A stretch of DNA of 34,374 bases from a virus. The stretch spans positions 1 to 34,374 of IMG/VR virus record IMGVR_UViG_3300042307_000526; one strand, 5' to 3'. Below are positions 22,569 through 29,284 of this stretch, one piece after another. The translations under genes were made by a program, and so were the position numbers. Each line of letters starts with the position of its first letter. Position 1 is the first letter of the stretch. The notes beneath the pieces are model-generated. The model had not been told where the DNA came from. It made no database searches and was given only the letters and a program-made list of their open reading frames with translations.

Positions 22569-23871
22569 TTGACAAATATATGAAATTTTTTAGATAAGTG
22601 TTACATGCATAACGAAATGTATCTAATGCATCGGCTTGTTGTGTCGGATCGTTTCGGTCGGTTTTCTTTATTGTCCCATCGGGCAACACCGCCACGTTTT
22701 CTAAATCGAATTGCAAGCCCTTAGTAAACTGAGGGTCAAGTTCGACATTGCCACGCGCAAGAAGTGAGTTTACAAGCATTCTGTTGTCTTCTAACGATGG
22801 GTTAACGCTTGGCACCAACATTTGATTGTTGCTGAGGTTAAACTTCTGCCGAATGACAACATAATAGTTGAGGTTATCCTGCACTAATGCACTTGATGAC
22901 TTGCCTGAAGCATCGCCAGTTACTTGGTAAAGTGCATTGCCATACTTGCTTTTAATCACATCACAAAGTTGATAGATGTCGCTGTTGGCAAGTTTAATCG
23001 TTTCCTTAACGCGTATAGTTGATGGCGGCATTACTTGAAGCACTGAGCAACATATCGGATTACGGTTAAAATCAAAACTAAGTATTATTGGCAGTTGTTT
23101 GTTAAGTTCAACGGGTTTTAAGTGTTTAGTCGAATCGTAAGCATAAGCCCATCGGTTGCCATCCATATCAAAGTTTGTCCAATCGCCACCGATAAACTGC
23201 CTCTTATAACGCTCATCCATACGTGACCACACCTTGCGTTGCTCCTCGGTTACGAAAGCGTTGTCATCGGGCAAAGCTAACTGATAATAAAACTCTGGGC
23301 CTAATTCTCCTTTTAAATACGGAATGTGTATCTCATCCTTAATCCACGTTTGCGTTGGGTTAAATGTTGCAAGTATCAAAGGGGTTGGCATCTTATCAAT
23401 ATACCATGAGCCAACGCGTGAGCTTCCTATATTCCATAACTTCTTGCTTAACTCTTCAATTTGCTCAAAGTATATTCCGTTTGTTTCAAGTCCAAGAAAC
23501 GCGTTAAGTTCGGGGTCATGGCTTATGTTCTCAGCCATAAAGAATATCTTTGATTTTGTTTTGGTATTCTCTAAGAAGTAGTTTGACTTATCGCGTGACC
23601 ACCTAAAGTGTGTTGAGCCATCGATAATCTTTTCAAAGGTGGGTATGATTGTTTTAACTAACTTCGGAAAGTCGGAACGGATTACATGCCACTTGCTATT
23701 TGGATACATCGATGCCAAACGCAAACAGATCGTGGCACAGATAAAAGACTTGCCACCACGAATTGCGCCACCATAAAGTAGATTGCGCTTCTCTGTCGCG
23801 CCTTGAGCAGCCGCCATTGCTTGAATGTAAAAGTCATACTGCTTTGGGTTGGCTTGTAAGTCAACGTTCAT
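22561..23871 (-). CDS. terL: Terminase large subunit
   Basis: A 436-residue packaging motor and nuclease. Walker A is GGAIRGGKS (residues 34-42), Walker B is in GIYFEQIEE (about 132-140), and the nuclease domain has ILSFDFNRNP and VTGDASGKSS with acidic active-site residues, ending in QADALDTFRYACNTYL. The start makes a TAATG overlap with the small terminase-like gene. Family type (headful or cos) cannot be told by eye, so the end structure of the packaged DNA is not known. Confidence 0.95.
   Translation of the reverse strand: MNVDLQANPKQYDFYIQAMAAAQGATEKRNLLYGGAIRGGKSFICATICLRLASMYPNSKWHVIRSDFPKLVKTIIPTFEKIIDGSTHFRWSRDKSNYFLENTKTKSKIFFMAENISHDPELNAFLGLETNGIYFEQIEELSKKLWNIGSSRVGSWYIDKMPTPLILATFNPTQTWIKDEIHIPYLKGELGPEFYYQLALPDDNAFVTEEQRKVWSRMDERYKRQFIGGDWTNFDMDGNRWAYAYDSTKHLKPVELNKQLPIILSFDFNRNPICCSVLQVMPPSTIRVKETIKLANSDIYQLCDVIKSKYGNALYQVTGDASGKSSSALVQDNLNYYVVIRQKFNLSNNQMLVPSVNPSLEDNRMLVNSLLARGNVELDPQFTKGLQFDLENVAVLPDGTIKKTDRNDPTQQADALDTFRYACNTYLKNFIYLSNV
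22573..22580 (-). promoter_or_regulatory. Possible -7 element before the GT2-like gene
   Basis: TATATTTG on the minus strand, five bases before the ATG at 22568, inside the terminase gene end. No clear TTG is found at the expected -33 distance, so this is a weak promoter candidate. If active, it would make a nearly leaderless mRNA, as at 24232-24261. Confidence 0.3.
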
Positions 23872-24227
23872 TAAATTTCAATCTTAGTTCCATCAGGCAT
23901 TGTGACAGTTGAGGGTGGTCGCGTGTCGGTGATGGTTGTTTCGGTTTTAGTTATTTGCTCCTCTATTCCGTTATTCAATGTGTCAATGGCCTTAGCATTG
24001 CCCATCTTTGCGTTGTTAAATAAACTATCGACATACTCTTCCAGGTTGTTGGCGCCCGTTAGTTTTTCAATAATTTTTTGAGTCAGTAACCTTTCCGCGC
24101 GCCTTGCCTCCCAACCTTTGCTTTTAGCTTCGGGGCTTGGTTGGTTGGTAGTTGTAAATGGTGTTCCATCAACTGCTCCTTTAAACGGTTTTAATGGGCG
24201 TTTTTTGGGCGTTTTGTCGGCTTTCAT
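23871..24227 (-). CDS. Putative terminase small subunit
   Basis: A 118-residue basic protein directly upstream of terL, coupled by TAATG. It begins with a lysine- and proline-rich tail (MKADKTPKKRPLKPFKG), continues with a helical region KGWEARRAERLLTQKIIEKL, and contains GNAKAIDTLNNGIEEQITK, a helix found in short Bacteroidota small-terminase-like proteins. I see no classical helix-turn-helix. The assignment rests mainly on position. The ATG lies only five bases after the -7 promoter element, so the mRNA may be leaderless. Confidence 0.6.
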   Translation of the reverse strand: MKADKTPKKRPLKPFKGAVDGTPFTTTNQPSPEAKSKGWEARRAERLLTQKIIEKLTGANNLEEYVDSLFNNAKMGNAKAIDTLNNGIEEQITKTETTITDTRPPSTVTMPDGTKIEI

Positions 24228-24231
24228 AGCA

Positions 24232-24261
24232 CAAAGATAAGTATTATTTTAATATGCTCAA
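24232..24261 (-). promoter_or_regulatory. Late promoter before the terminase genes
   Basis: Read on the minus strand: TTG at 24261-24259, 19 bases, then TATCTTTG at 24239-24232. The match and spacing are ideal. It lies across the end of the VRR-NUC gene, and the next ATG begins at 24227. It is the best candidate for the main start of the virion operon. Confidence 0.78.
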
Positions 24262-24774
24262 TAATTCCGTTTGCACCTGCTCAAACGATGTCGCAATAAT
24301 GTAATGACCGCCATCACTTTCAACTGCCGCCTTTCGTTTTAGTTGTGCTTCTCCTATTCGGTCACTTGGACTTTTGACTTCGATTGCAAATAGTTTCCCT
24401 TTCAATATACATTGTATATCCTCCATTCCTTTATTCAGTCCTGCAATGTAACCAATACCTTTTCGATAACGGCCCTCGCTACTGATTCGCCTCGCACTAT
24501 TGCAACTATGTACGGATTTCAAATATGCAATAATAAGGTCGGTAAACTTATTGGTGTTAAATGCATCTTTGGTTTCTTTCGGTTGGGTAACATTGTTTAC
24601 TGGCAAGTCTAAATGGTTTGTCGTAAGCTCCGCTTTGCGCTTCTTAACCACTTTCTTTTTATTCAAGTTAAATCGCTCAATCGGTAATGTTTGCCAAAAC
24701 GCTTGGGCCATGTTTGACCGTTTGTATTGATTGTGGTAATATAGTTCGAATTCTGGGATTGTGTAAATTTTCAT
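24244..24774 (-). CDS. VRR-NUC domain nuclease
   Basis: A 176-residue protein. The N-terminal 60 residues are basic (KKKVVKKRKAE). The C-terminal half carries the VRR-NUC pattern of the PD-(D/E)XK superfamily: KGMEDIQCILKGK (acidic residue near 118), then FAIEVKSPSD (E132, K134), then EAQLKRKAAVESDGGHYII with a conserved Gln (about 144). Such proteins are found near terminases and replication genes of many phages, where they may resolve branched DNA before packaging. Here it sits between the putative origin and the small terminase gene. Confidence 0.82.
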   Translation of the reverse strand: MKIYTIPEFELYYHNQYKRSNMAQAFWQTLPIERFNLNKKKVVKKRKAELTTNHLDLPVNNVTQPKETKDAFNTNKFTDLIIAYLKSVHSCNSARRISSEGRYRKGIGYIAGLNKGMEDIQCILKGKLFAIEVKSPSDRIGEAQLKRKAAVESDGGHYIIATSFEQVQTELLSILK

Positions 24775-24804
24775 ATTATTTATAATTTATAGAAAACGTA
24801 ATTT

Positions 24805-24846
24805 TTTTCTAAGTCTTTTCTAATAACTTTTCTAAGTCTTTTCTAA
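24805..24846. repeat. Tandem 19-bp iterons (four TTTTCTAA units)
   Basis: Two identical 19-bp copies at 24805-24823 and 24828-24846, period 23. The helical-turn spacing of the four half-units (about 11-12 bp) places them on one face of the DNA, as expected for cooperative binding of an initiator protein. Confidence 0.85.
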
Positions 24847-25035
24847 GCTATAACCCTTACTACTACTATATTTTATATATATATAGAAAAAACAAAGAGG
24901 TAAATGGCTAAAACTATTGCTATTATTATTATTGATAATATTTTTTATAGTAGTTTGCCAAATGCCTTTTCTATTTCTATTTTTTTCTAAATAATTAGTA
25001 ATCAATAGTTTAATATAGAAAAGACTTTTAGAAAA
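24805..25035. other. Candidate replication origin: AT-rich region with iterons
   Basis: This lies in the only sizeable gap of the leftward arm (24775-25045), just after the helicase gene. The 19-bp sequence ttttctaagtcttttctaa occurs at 24805-24823 and again at 24828-24846, giving four TTTTCTAA units spaced 11, 12 and 11 bases. A further direct unit is at 24983-24990, and an inverted, slightly expanded copy of the pair is at 25016-25035. Between them is very AT-rich DNA (about 24868-24886 and 24918-24950) suitable for unwinding. Iterons beside a replicative helicase are typical of phage origins. No ORF of convincing quality covers it. Confidence 0.7.
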
Positions 25036-25045
25036 TACTTTACTA

Positions 25046-26608
25046 TTAAAATGGTTGTTTATCTTCATAATCGCTATAAGATTCATATTCAACTGATTGT
25101 GGATTTTCCCTAACAAATAGGAATGGAGTGCCTTTCTTTTTTTCAAGGTAATTATTGCTATTAAATGGAAAATAATACTTATTTGGTTGTGGTGTCATTT
25201 TCATTTCGTTTTTAAGCACTTTAAGAATGTAAGACATCTTTTCTCTATCATGTTCAAACCACTTTTCTTTAATATCTTTAGCAGTTGCTTCAAACTCATT
25301 TACATCATTATTGTTAAAAAAGTCTTCGATGTATATTTCAAGTTCTTTACGCAATCCGTTTTTACTTTCTTTTTTGATAAGCTCCAGCGAATCAGTTTGT
25401 ATTTCCTCCTGCGTAAATACCATTCGAGAATTTGAAAAGTCAATTTCAGGCAGTTGTTCCAAATATTTAAGGAATTTAGGAATCTCGTTAAACAAATCAT
25501 TTTCGATGTTGGTGTTTTTTTTGCCAACAATCGGGTTAATTTTCCTAATCCAAAAGCGAATCTCTTCGTCATCTATTCGCATAAAATCGGTTTCCTTATT
25601 TGTGCAAACAATAATTTTACCAAAGAATGGCACGCTGTAATGTTGAACAAACTTTTGCGATACTGAAATAGTTTTTGCAGTTGCTAAGGATTTAAGTTTT
25701 TCAACAACGTTCTGCTTTTCAATTACGGTTTCATCAATCATAATGATGTTTTTAGTTGCGTAAGCATCGTTAAAAGAACTCGTTAAGTCACTTGGATTGA
25801 TAAGTGTCGAATTCTCGCCAAATAGCATCTGAATATAATTTAAAAATGTTGTCTTACCAGTTTCTCTTTCAGTTGAAACTAACGAAAGCACTGGTAATAT
25901 TTGACATGGATATTCATAAAGTAACTTCATGTACTTTAAACCTAACTCTAACTGCTCACCAAATATGTGACTTAACAAACCAAGTGTTACACTGATGTCA
26001 TCTGTGTAAACAGTATCACTATATTTTGTATGTGGGAATTTAGCGTACAAATTATAGCAGTTGTTTTTTGATGGAATAAAAGTCACATTATTAGGTATAA
26101 TTGTGAAGTCATCAAACTTATAAATTTTGCAAAGTATATTTTTGGTATGATCTTCTTTTATTTCATCTTTTTTCCAAGACTTTAAAATAACATTAGTTCC
26201 TGAATAGCGGTCATCTTTTTTAATTACTTTAAAATAATCGGAGCCAACGCGAATATAAGGTATTTCGTTTTGCATTATATTATAAGAAACGTGACTCATT
26301 GCTTGAAAGTAATCGCCTTTAAATTTAACCGTTGTCAACAATATAAATTTACTGAAGCTTTGTCCAGTTGCTAAATCAAATGGGTTTGACTTCTTAATGT
26401 CAATCTTTCCGTTTTTATTTAAAATAAAATTAGGGCTTTTAGACAAATCACTTGCATCACTAACTGGATAAGTTGCTTCAGTATCTGAAAACGAAATACA
26501 TTTTTTATCGCCCTCAAATATTTGCTGCATCGTTCCAAATTCGTTAAACCAATCTATTGGATTGTAGATTGAATTCTTTTCTGGTTTCTTAAATTTGTTC
26601 ATTTTCAT
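25046..26608 (-). CDS. Replicative helicase, SF3/D5-type (primase-helicase C-terminal part)
   Basis: A protein of about 520 residues. Walker A lies in STERETGKTTFLNY (near residue 246), Walker B in KNIIMIDE (near 288), and the SF3 motif C in GKIIVCTNKETDF followed by an arginine-rich RFWIRK stretch. The N-terminal half has no clear polymerase-type primase motif, so priming is probably done by the AEP-like protein at 26932-27813. The C-terminus has a winged-helix-like region (TAKDIKEKWFEHDREKM). The ATG at 26608 or 26602 is used; the start overlaps the upstream small gene by about 20 bases. The origin candidate is directly downstream. Confidence 0.85.
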   Translation of the reverse strand: MKMNKFKKPEKNSIYNPIDWFNEFGTMQQIFEGDKKCISFSDTEATYPVSDASDLSKSPNFILNKNGKIDIKKSNPFDLATGQSFSKFILLTTVKFKGDYFQAMSHVSYNIMQNEIPYIRVGSDYFKVIKKDDRYSGTNVILKSWKKDEIKEDHTKNILCKIYKFDDFTIIPNNVTFIPSKNNCYNLYAKFPHTKYSDTVYTDDISVTLGLLSHIFGEQLELGLKYMKLLYEYPCQILPVLSLVSTERETGKTTFLNYIQMLFGENSTLINPSDLTSSFNDAYATKNIIMIDETVIEKQNVVEKLKSLATAKTISVSQKFVQHYSVPFFGKIIVCTNKETDFMRIDDEEIRFWIRKINPIVGKKNTNIENDLFNEIPKFLKYLEQLPEIDFSNSRMVFTQEEIQTDSLELIKKESKNGLRKELEIYIEDFFNNNDVNEFEATAKDIKEKWFEHDREKMSYILKVLKNEMKMTPQPNKYYFPFNSNNYLEKKKGTPFLFVRENPQSVEYESYSDYEDKQPF

Positions 26609-26777
26609 CAATTTGCTCTATCATTTCTTTTGCAAATTCTCTGGCAACAAAACATATAATTTTTATCATATCTTCATCAAAATTGTCGACATTTTCTTTA
26701 GTTGTTGCAATAAAACTTTGCATTGCTAAACCTGCAAAGTAATCAAATCTTTCTTGTTTTGTTTTTTTGTTTTTCAT
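26589..26777 (-). CDS. Small protein downstream of RNA element C
   Basis: A 62-residue protein beginning MKNKKTKQERFDYFAGLAMQ. The DYFAGLAMQSFIA and AREFAKEMIEQ segments match a small protein type often found in phage and integrative-element replication regions of Bacteroidota; its function is unknown to me. The ATG lies 12 bases after the U run of RNA element C, so expression may be controlled by that element. It overlaps the helicase start and probably is translated with it. Confidence 0.72.
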   Translation of the reverse strand: MKNKKTKQERFDYFAGLAMQSFIATTKENVDNFDEDMIKIICFVAREFAKEMIEQIDENEQI

Positions 26778-26789
26778 AATTTTAAAAAT

Positions 26790-26912
26790 AAAAAAGCCCT
26801 AGTGATTAAGTTTGCTTACGAAGCAAGTAAGGGATTGACTCCTTACACTTAATCATTAGGACTTCTAATGTTTTAATGTCAATCTATGTTACTTCGGTTC
26901 GTGACTCCGATG
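26790..26912 (-). ncRNA. Structured RNA element C: multi-branched terminator-like leader or small RNA
   Basis: Read on the minus strand, a 17-bp stem (26863-26847 with 26811-26795, one mismatch) encloses two hairpins: 26846-26841 with 26832-26827, and 26826-26821 with 26817-26812. A run of six T follows. The loop of the first inner hairpin contains GTCAATC (26839-26833), complementary over 7 bases to the upstream GATTGAC (26884-26878). A small 5' hairpin (26910-26907 with 26897-26894) has ACGAA in its loop, complementary over five bases to the loop region of the last hairpin. The whole lies about four bases after a promoter and 12 bases before an ATG. The layout parallels elements A and B. 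Confidence 0.75.
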
Positions 26913-26915
26913 TTG

Positions 26916-26947
26916 CAAATGTACTTTATAATTATCTATTTTGCAAA
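26916..26947 (-). promoter_or_regulatory. Promoter of RNA element C and the helicase operon
   Basis: Read on the minus strand: TTTG at 26947-26944, 20 bases, then TACATTTG at 26923-26916. It overlaps the stop codon of the primase gene. Transcription should begin close to 26912, at the first base of RNA element C. Confidence 0.75.
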
Positions 26948-27813
26948 TAAGTAGGAAAATTTAAACCCTTATCCACCATTTCTTTGGCAGTTTTTTTATA
27001 AACATCTGGCTTTTTAGATAAATAGCTTTGCGAATCAATTAAGTTATTAATAAGTGAAATGGCATCATTATAATCAATATAATTCGCGCCAACAAACCCT
27101 CCGAGCAAGTACGAAGTTGCACGTAAAATAATATGCCCAGTATCGGTTATGGTATTAATACGTTTAGCAATAATCTTTTCAATAACCGAAGTTTTATCAT
27201 CAATAATATATTGTTTAGTCGCAGGCCTAACGATTTCAATATGTTTTGTTGACCACGTTTGCGCATCGTTTCTATGTAGGATGTCGGCATCATAACTGAT
27301 AAACATTGGTAGGATACAATTCTTTGGTGCTGTGTCAAACCCATTGTAACAGTTAAGGTGTCGCTCAATTCCTGCATAGTATTGTTTAAATTCATCTACC
27401 GAAGTGCAAATCGGAATCTTAACCAGTGCGCGAACACCATGCCTTGAAGCGGATAGCCACGCGGTTATAATATATTTATATTCATTAAATAAATACTCTT
27501 TGAATTCAACTGCCACATCGCTTTCTAAATGGTCAAAATCCAAAACAAGTAATCCAGTCCAATGTTGAATGTTGGAATATTTACGCGGGCCATCAACATA
27601 AACACATGGAGTAAACGAGTATAATTTTGACTTTAATGCTTGCTTTGTCGCCATGTCTTTTTTTTCCTCCGCAATCCTTATCTCCTCAAATACATTGCGG
27701 ATATCTTTTTTTGGCGTTCTAATCGCGTTAATTAGATATTCAAGCGTAACACTACCAAGTGGAGTGCTACGTTTGATATCGGCTTCGTAATAGTTAAATG
27801 TTATTGGTTGCAT
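26932..27813 (-). CDS. BT4734/VirE N-terminal-type primase (AEP fold)
   Basis: A 293-residue protein of the BT4734-like family, a Bacteroidota branch of archaeo-eukaryotic primases. Recognisable are HWTGLLVLDFDHL (D92, D94 as metal ligands) and SASRHGVRALVKIP (about 121-134), a conserved AEP segment with a catalytic His. The N-terminal part IRTPKKDIRNVFEEIR and a C-terminal helical part flank the core. It probably makes primers for the SF3 helicase product of the next gene; no DNA polymerase is seen in this genome. The start is 13 bases inside the end of the upstream nuclease gene. Confidence 0.85.
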   Translation of the reverse strand: MQPITFNYYEADIKRSTPLGSVTLEYLINAIRTPKKDIRNVFEEIRIAEEKKDMATKQALKSKLYSFTPCVYVDGPRKYSNIQHWTGLLVLDFDHLESDVAVEFKEYLFNEYKYIITAWLSASRHGVRALVKIPICTSVDEFKQYYAGIERHLNCYNGFDTAPKNCILPMFISYDADILHRNDAQTWSTKHIEIVRPATKQYIIDDKTSVIEKIIAKRINTITDTGHIILRATSYLLGGFVGANYIDYNDAISLINNLIDSQSYLSKKPDVYKKTAKEMVDKGLNFPTYLQNR

Positions 27814-28397
27814 AGTTTATCCATATAAAAATTATAATTAACTTCATGCACCTTTGAATAATCTTTACCGTTGTGGGGGTAAATTATATGTTCAAATATT
27901 GGTTTGTTCATAAAAGCAAACTGATAGCCTAATGATTTCTTTCTTACTTCACCAATATCCGCAATTTTACAAATAAAAGCATTAAAAGTATGGTGATTGC
28001 ATAATTCAGAATGCCTGTCTTGATGCCATTTAGTAAATTTTTCACCATTACAATAAACACTATCTTCATTATCAATAATTGTTGATCTCTCATTTAAAAT
28101 AAAATAGTTATAAGATAATGCAGGATAAATAAATATAAGTGCTTTTACAAATTTGCCTGGTCTATATTCCCATTCTGCTTTTGTATATCTATTAGCTTGC
28201 AAAACATATTCACCAATTTCCTCGCCTCTTTTTTTATCTGGCTTTTTGCATTCAATACCAAAATGATATTTACCATCAATAGTCAAAAGCAAATCAATTC
28301 GGTTTTTTTTACACTTGCTTACTACTTCTCTTTGCACTTCAAAATACTTTTTAAAATGGACTACCATTTTATCAACCAATTCTTTTTCTGTTTTCAT
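27801..28397 (-). CDS. PD-(D/E)XK nuclease-like protein
   Basis: A 198-residue protein. The core is RIDLLLTIDGKYHFGIECKKPD (D35, E49, K51), then EEIGEYVLQANRYTKAEW with a Gln and conserved tyrosines, matching the layout of small PD-(D/E)XK nucleases. It could be a Holliday junction-type, restriction-like or repair nuclease. It is coupled to the upstream small gene by a four-base overlap and lies directly before the primase. It differs from the VRR-NUC protein (24244-24774) and the YqaJ-like protein (28661-29284), so three nuclease folds are present in this region. Confidence 0.72.
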   Translation of the reverse strand: MKTEKELVDKMVVHFKKYFEVQREVVSKCKKNRIDLLLTIDGKYHFGIECKKPDKKRGEEIGEYVLQANRYTKAEWEYRPGKFVKALIFIYPALSYNYFILNERSTIIDNEDSVYCNGEKFTKWHQDRHSELCNHHTFNAFICKIADIGEVRKKSLGYQFAFMNKPIFEHIIYPHNGKDYSKVHEVNYNFYMDKLCNQ

Positions 28398-28543
28398 TTC
28401 TTAACCGGATTAAGTTTATTGTACTCGGTTTGATTGTAATTAAAGCCATCGACAACCATTGCTTTTTGGATTGCATGATAAATTGTTTCGGCCCATGTTG
28501 GAATGATTTTTCCGCTGGGGGATTTTACTAAAAATATTTTCAT
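28394..28543 (-). CDS. Small protein downstream of RNA element B
   Basis: A 49-residue protein beginning MKIFLVKSPSGKIIPTW, with AETIYHAIQKAMVVDGFNY in the middle and a lysine end. No family is recognised. I use the ATG at 28543 and not one at 28615, because the longer form would run through RNA element B. The ATG lies 13 bases after the U run of that element. The stop overlaps the nuclease start in ATGA. Confidence 0.65.
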   Translation of the reverse strand: MKIFLVKSPSGKIIPTWAETIYHAIQKAMVVDGFNYNQTEYNKLNPVKK

Positions 28544-28556
28544 ACTTATAAGAATT

Positions 28557-28653
28557 AAAAAAGCCCTTAAAGATTTGCAAGGGGTCTCACTTCCTTGCGC
28601 CTCTATAAGGGCCAATATTGTTATGTTTCTATAATGTGAGACCGAAACAACAA
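28557..28653 (-). ncRNA. Structured RNA element B: kissing-loop leader or small RNA with terminator
   Basis: Read on the minus strand: hairpin 1 pairs 28653-28649 and 28648-28644 with 28629-28625 and 28622-28618 (a two-base bulge between) and shows GGTCTCAC (28643-28636) in its loop. Hairpin 2 pairs GCAAGG (28598-28593) with CCTTGC (28582-28577) and shows GTGAGACC (28590-28583). The loops are perfectly complementary over eight bases. Hairpin 2 sits in an 11-bp stem (28612-28602 with 28573-28563, one mismatch) followed by a run of six T. Promoter four bases upstream, ATG 13 bases downstream. Same layout as element A, with different sequence. Confidence 0.78.
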
Positions 28654-28655
28654 TG

Positions 28656-28686
28656 CAAACTTAATGAATCTTTCCCAAAGTAGCAA
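28656..28686 (-). promoter_or_regulatory. Promoter of RNA element B
   Basis: Read on the minus strand: TTG at 28686-28684, 20 bases, then TAAGTTTG at 28663-28656. It spans the end of the YqaJ-like gene; the first three bases of the -7 element are its stop codon. The start of transcription should be near 28652, at the beginning of hairpin 1. Confidence 0.7.
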
Positions 28687-29284
28687 GCATTTTTTTATCA
28701 TATTCCTCAAGCCATTCGCGACATTGAATGACGCGCTGAATTATTTGTTGTTCAATAGTAACATCGCGTTGCACCTGATAGGCCACCCATCTTTCGTTAT
28801 CGGGTAAGTCATCATAAACAACTTCTCCTTCGTAATTAGCCTCCTCTGGTGTGTTCATTAAGCCATGAAACACGATAAAGGTAGGCCTTTCATAAAGCGC
28901 CATGTAACCGCGACCTTGCCATTCGTAGTCGCTATTCATTCCCTCAATAGCTTGTTGCTGCAATGTTTTACGTGACCATGCTGCCTTGACATCAACTATT
29001 AAATGATTAGTGATTACATCGCAAGTGCCTACCATCCATTCGTTGTGAACGGTTACTTCGTTTTTTTCGGCCATCCCAAGTCCTATTTGCTCGGCCATAA
29101 AGTCTATAAGGTCAATCTCAACAAGGTTACCTTTCATAATGTACTTGGAATGAATTTGTTCTCGGTCATTGGCATACCATTCCATCAAAAATGTTTTGCA
29201 GGTTGCTGACAATTCGCCTTTAGTTTTTGCGTTGCTCATAATCTTTCCGATTTGAGAGCAATGTATTCTGAATATTTTATCCAT
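28661..29284 (-). CDS. YqaJ-like viral recombinase / exonuclease
   Basis: A 207-residue protein of the lambda-exonuclease/YqaJ group. Early residues IHCSQIGKIMSNAKTKG are typical of the family start. The PD-(D/E)XK core has the KGNLVEIDLIDFM segment (E56), then MVGTCDVITNHLIVDVKAAWS (D89, D98, K100), then a Gln-containing helix. It digests double-stranded ends for homologous recombination, usually with an annealing protein. The upstream gene (29277-29741) overlaps by eight bases and is the likely partner. Confidence 0.87.
   Translation of the reverse strand: MDKIFRIHCSQIGKIMSNAKTKGELSATCKTFLMEWYANDREQIHSKYIMKGNLVEIDLIDFMAEQIGLGMAEKNEVTVHNEWMVGTCDVITNHLIVDVKAAWSRKTLQQQAIEGMNSDYEWQGRGYMALYERPTFIVFHGLMNTPEEANYEGEVVYDDLPDNERWVAYQVQRDVTIEQQIIQRVIQCREWLEEYDKKMLATLGKIH

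Noticed and set aside
24800-25040. CRISPR array
   Set aside because: The repeats are short (19 bp), separated by four bases and AT-rich, with no spacers of uniform length. They fit iterons.
24832-25146. Leftward ORF of 104 codons over the origin region
   Set aside because: It overlaps the 3' end of the helicase gene in another frame, is low complexity and lies on iterons. It is probably not coding.
26780-28660. Hammerhead or similar self-cleaving ribozyme in the RNA elements
   Set aside because: I found no CUGAUGA/GAAA core arrangement. The stems end in T runs like terminators.
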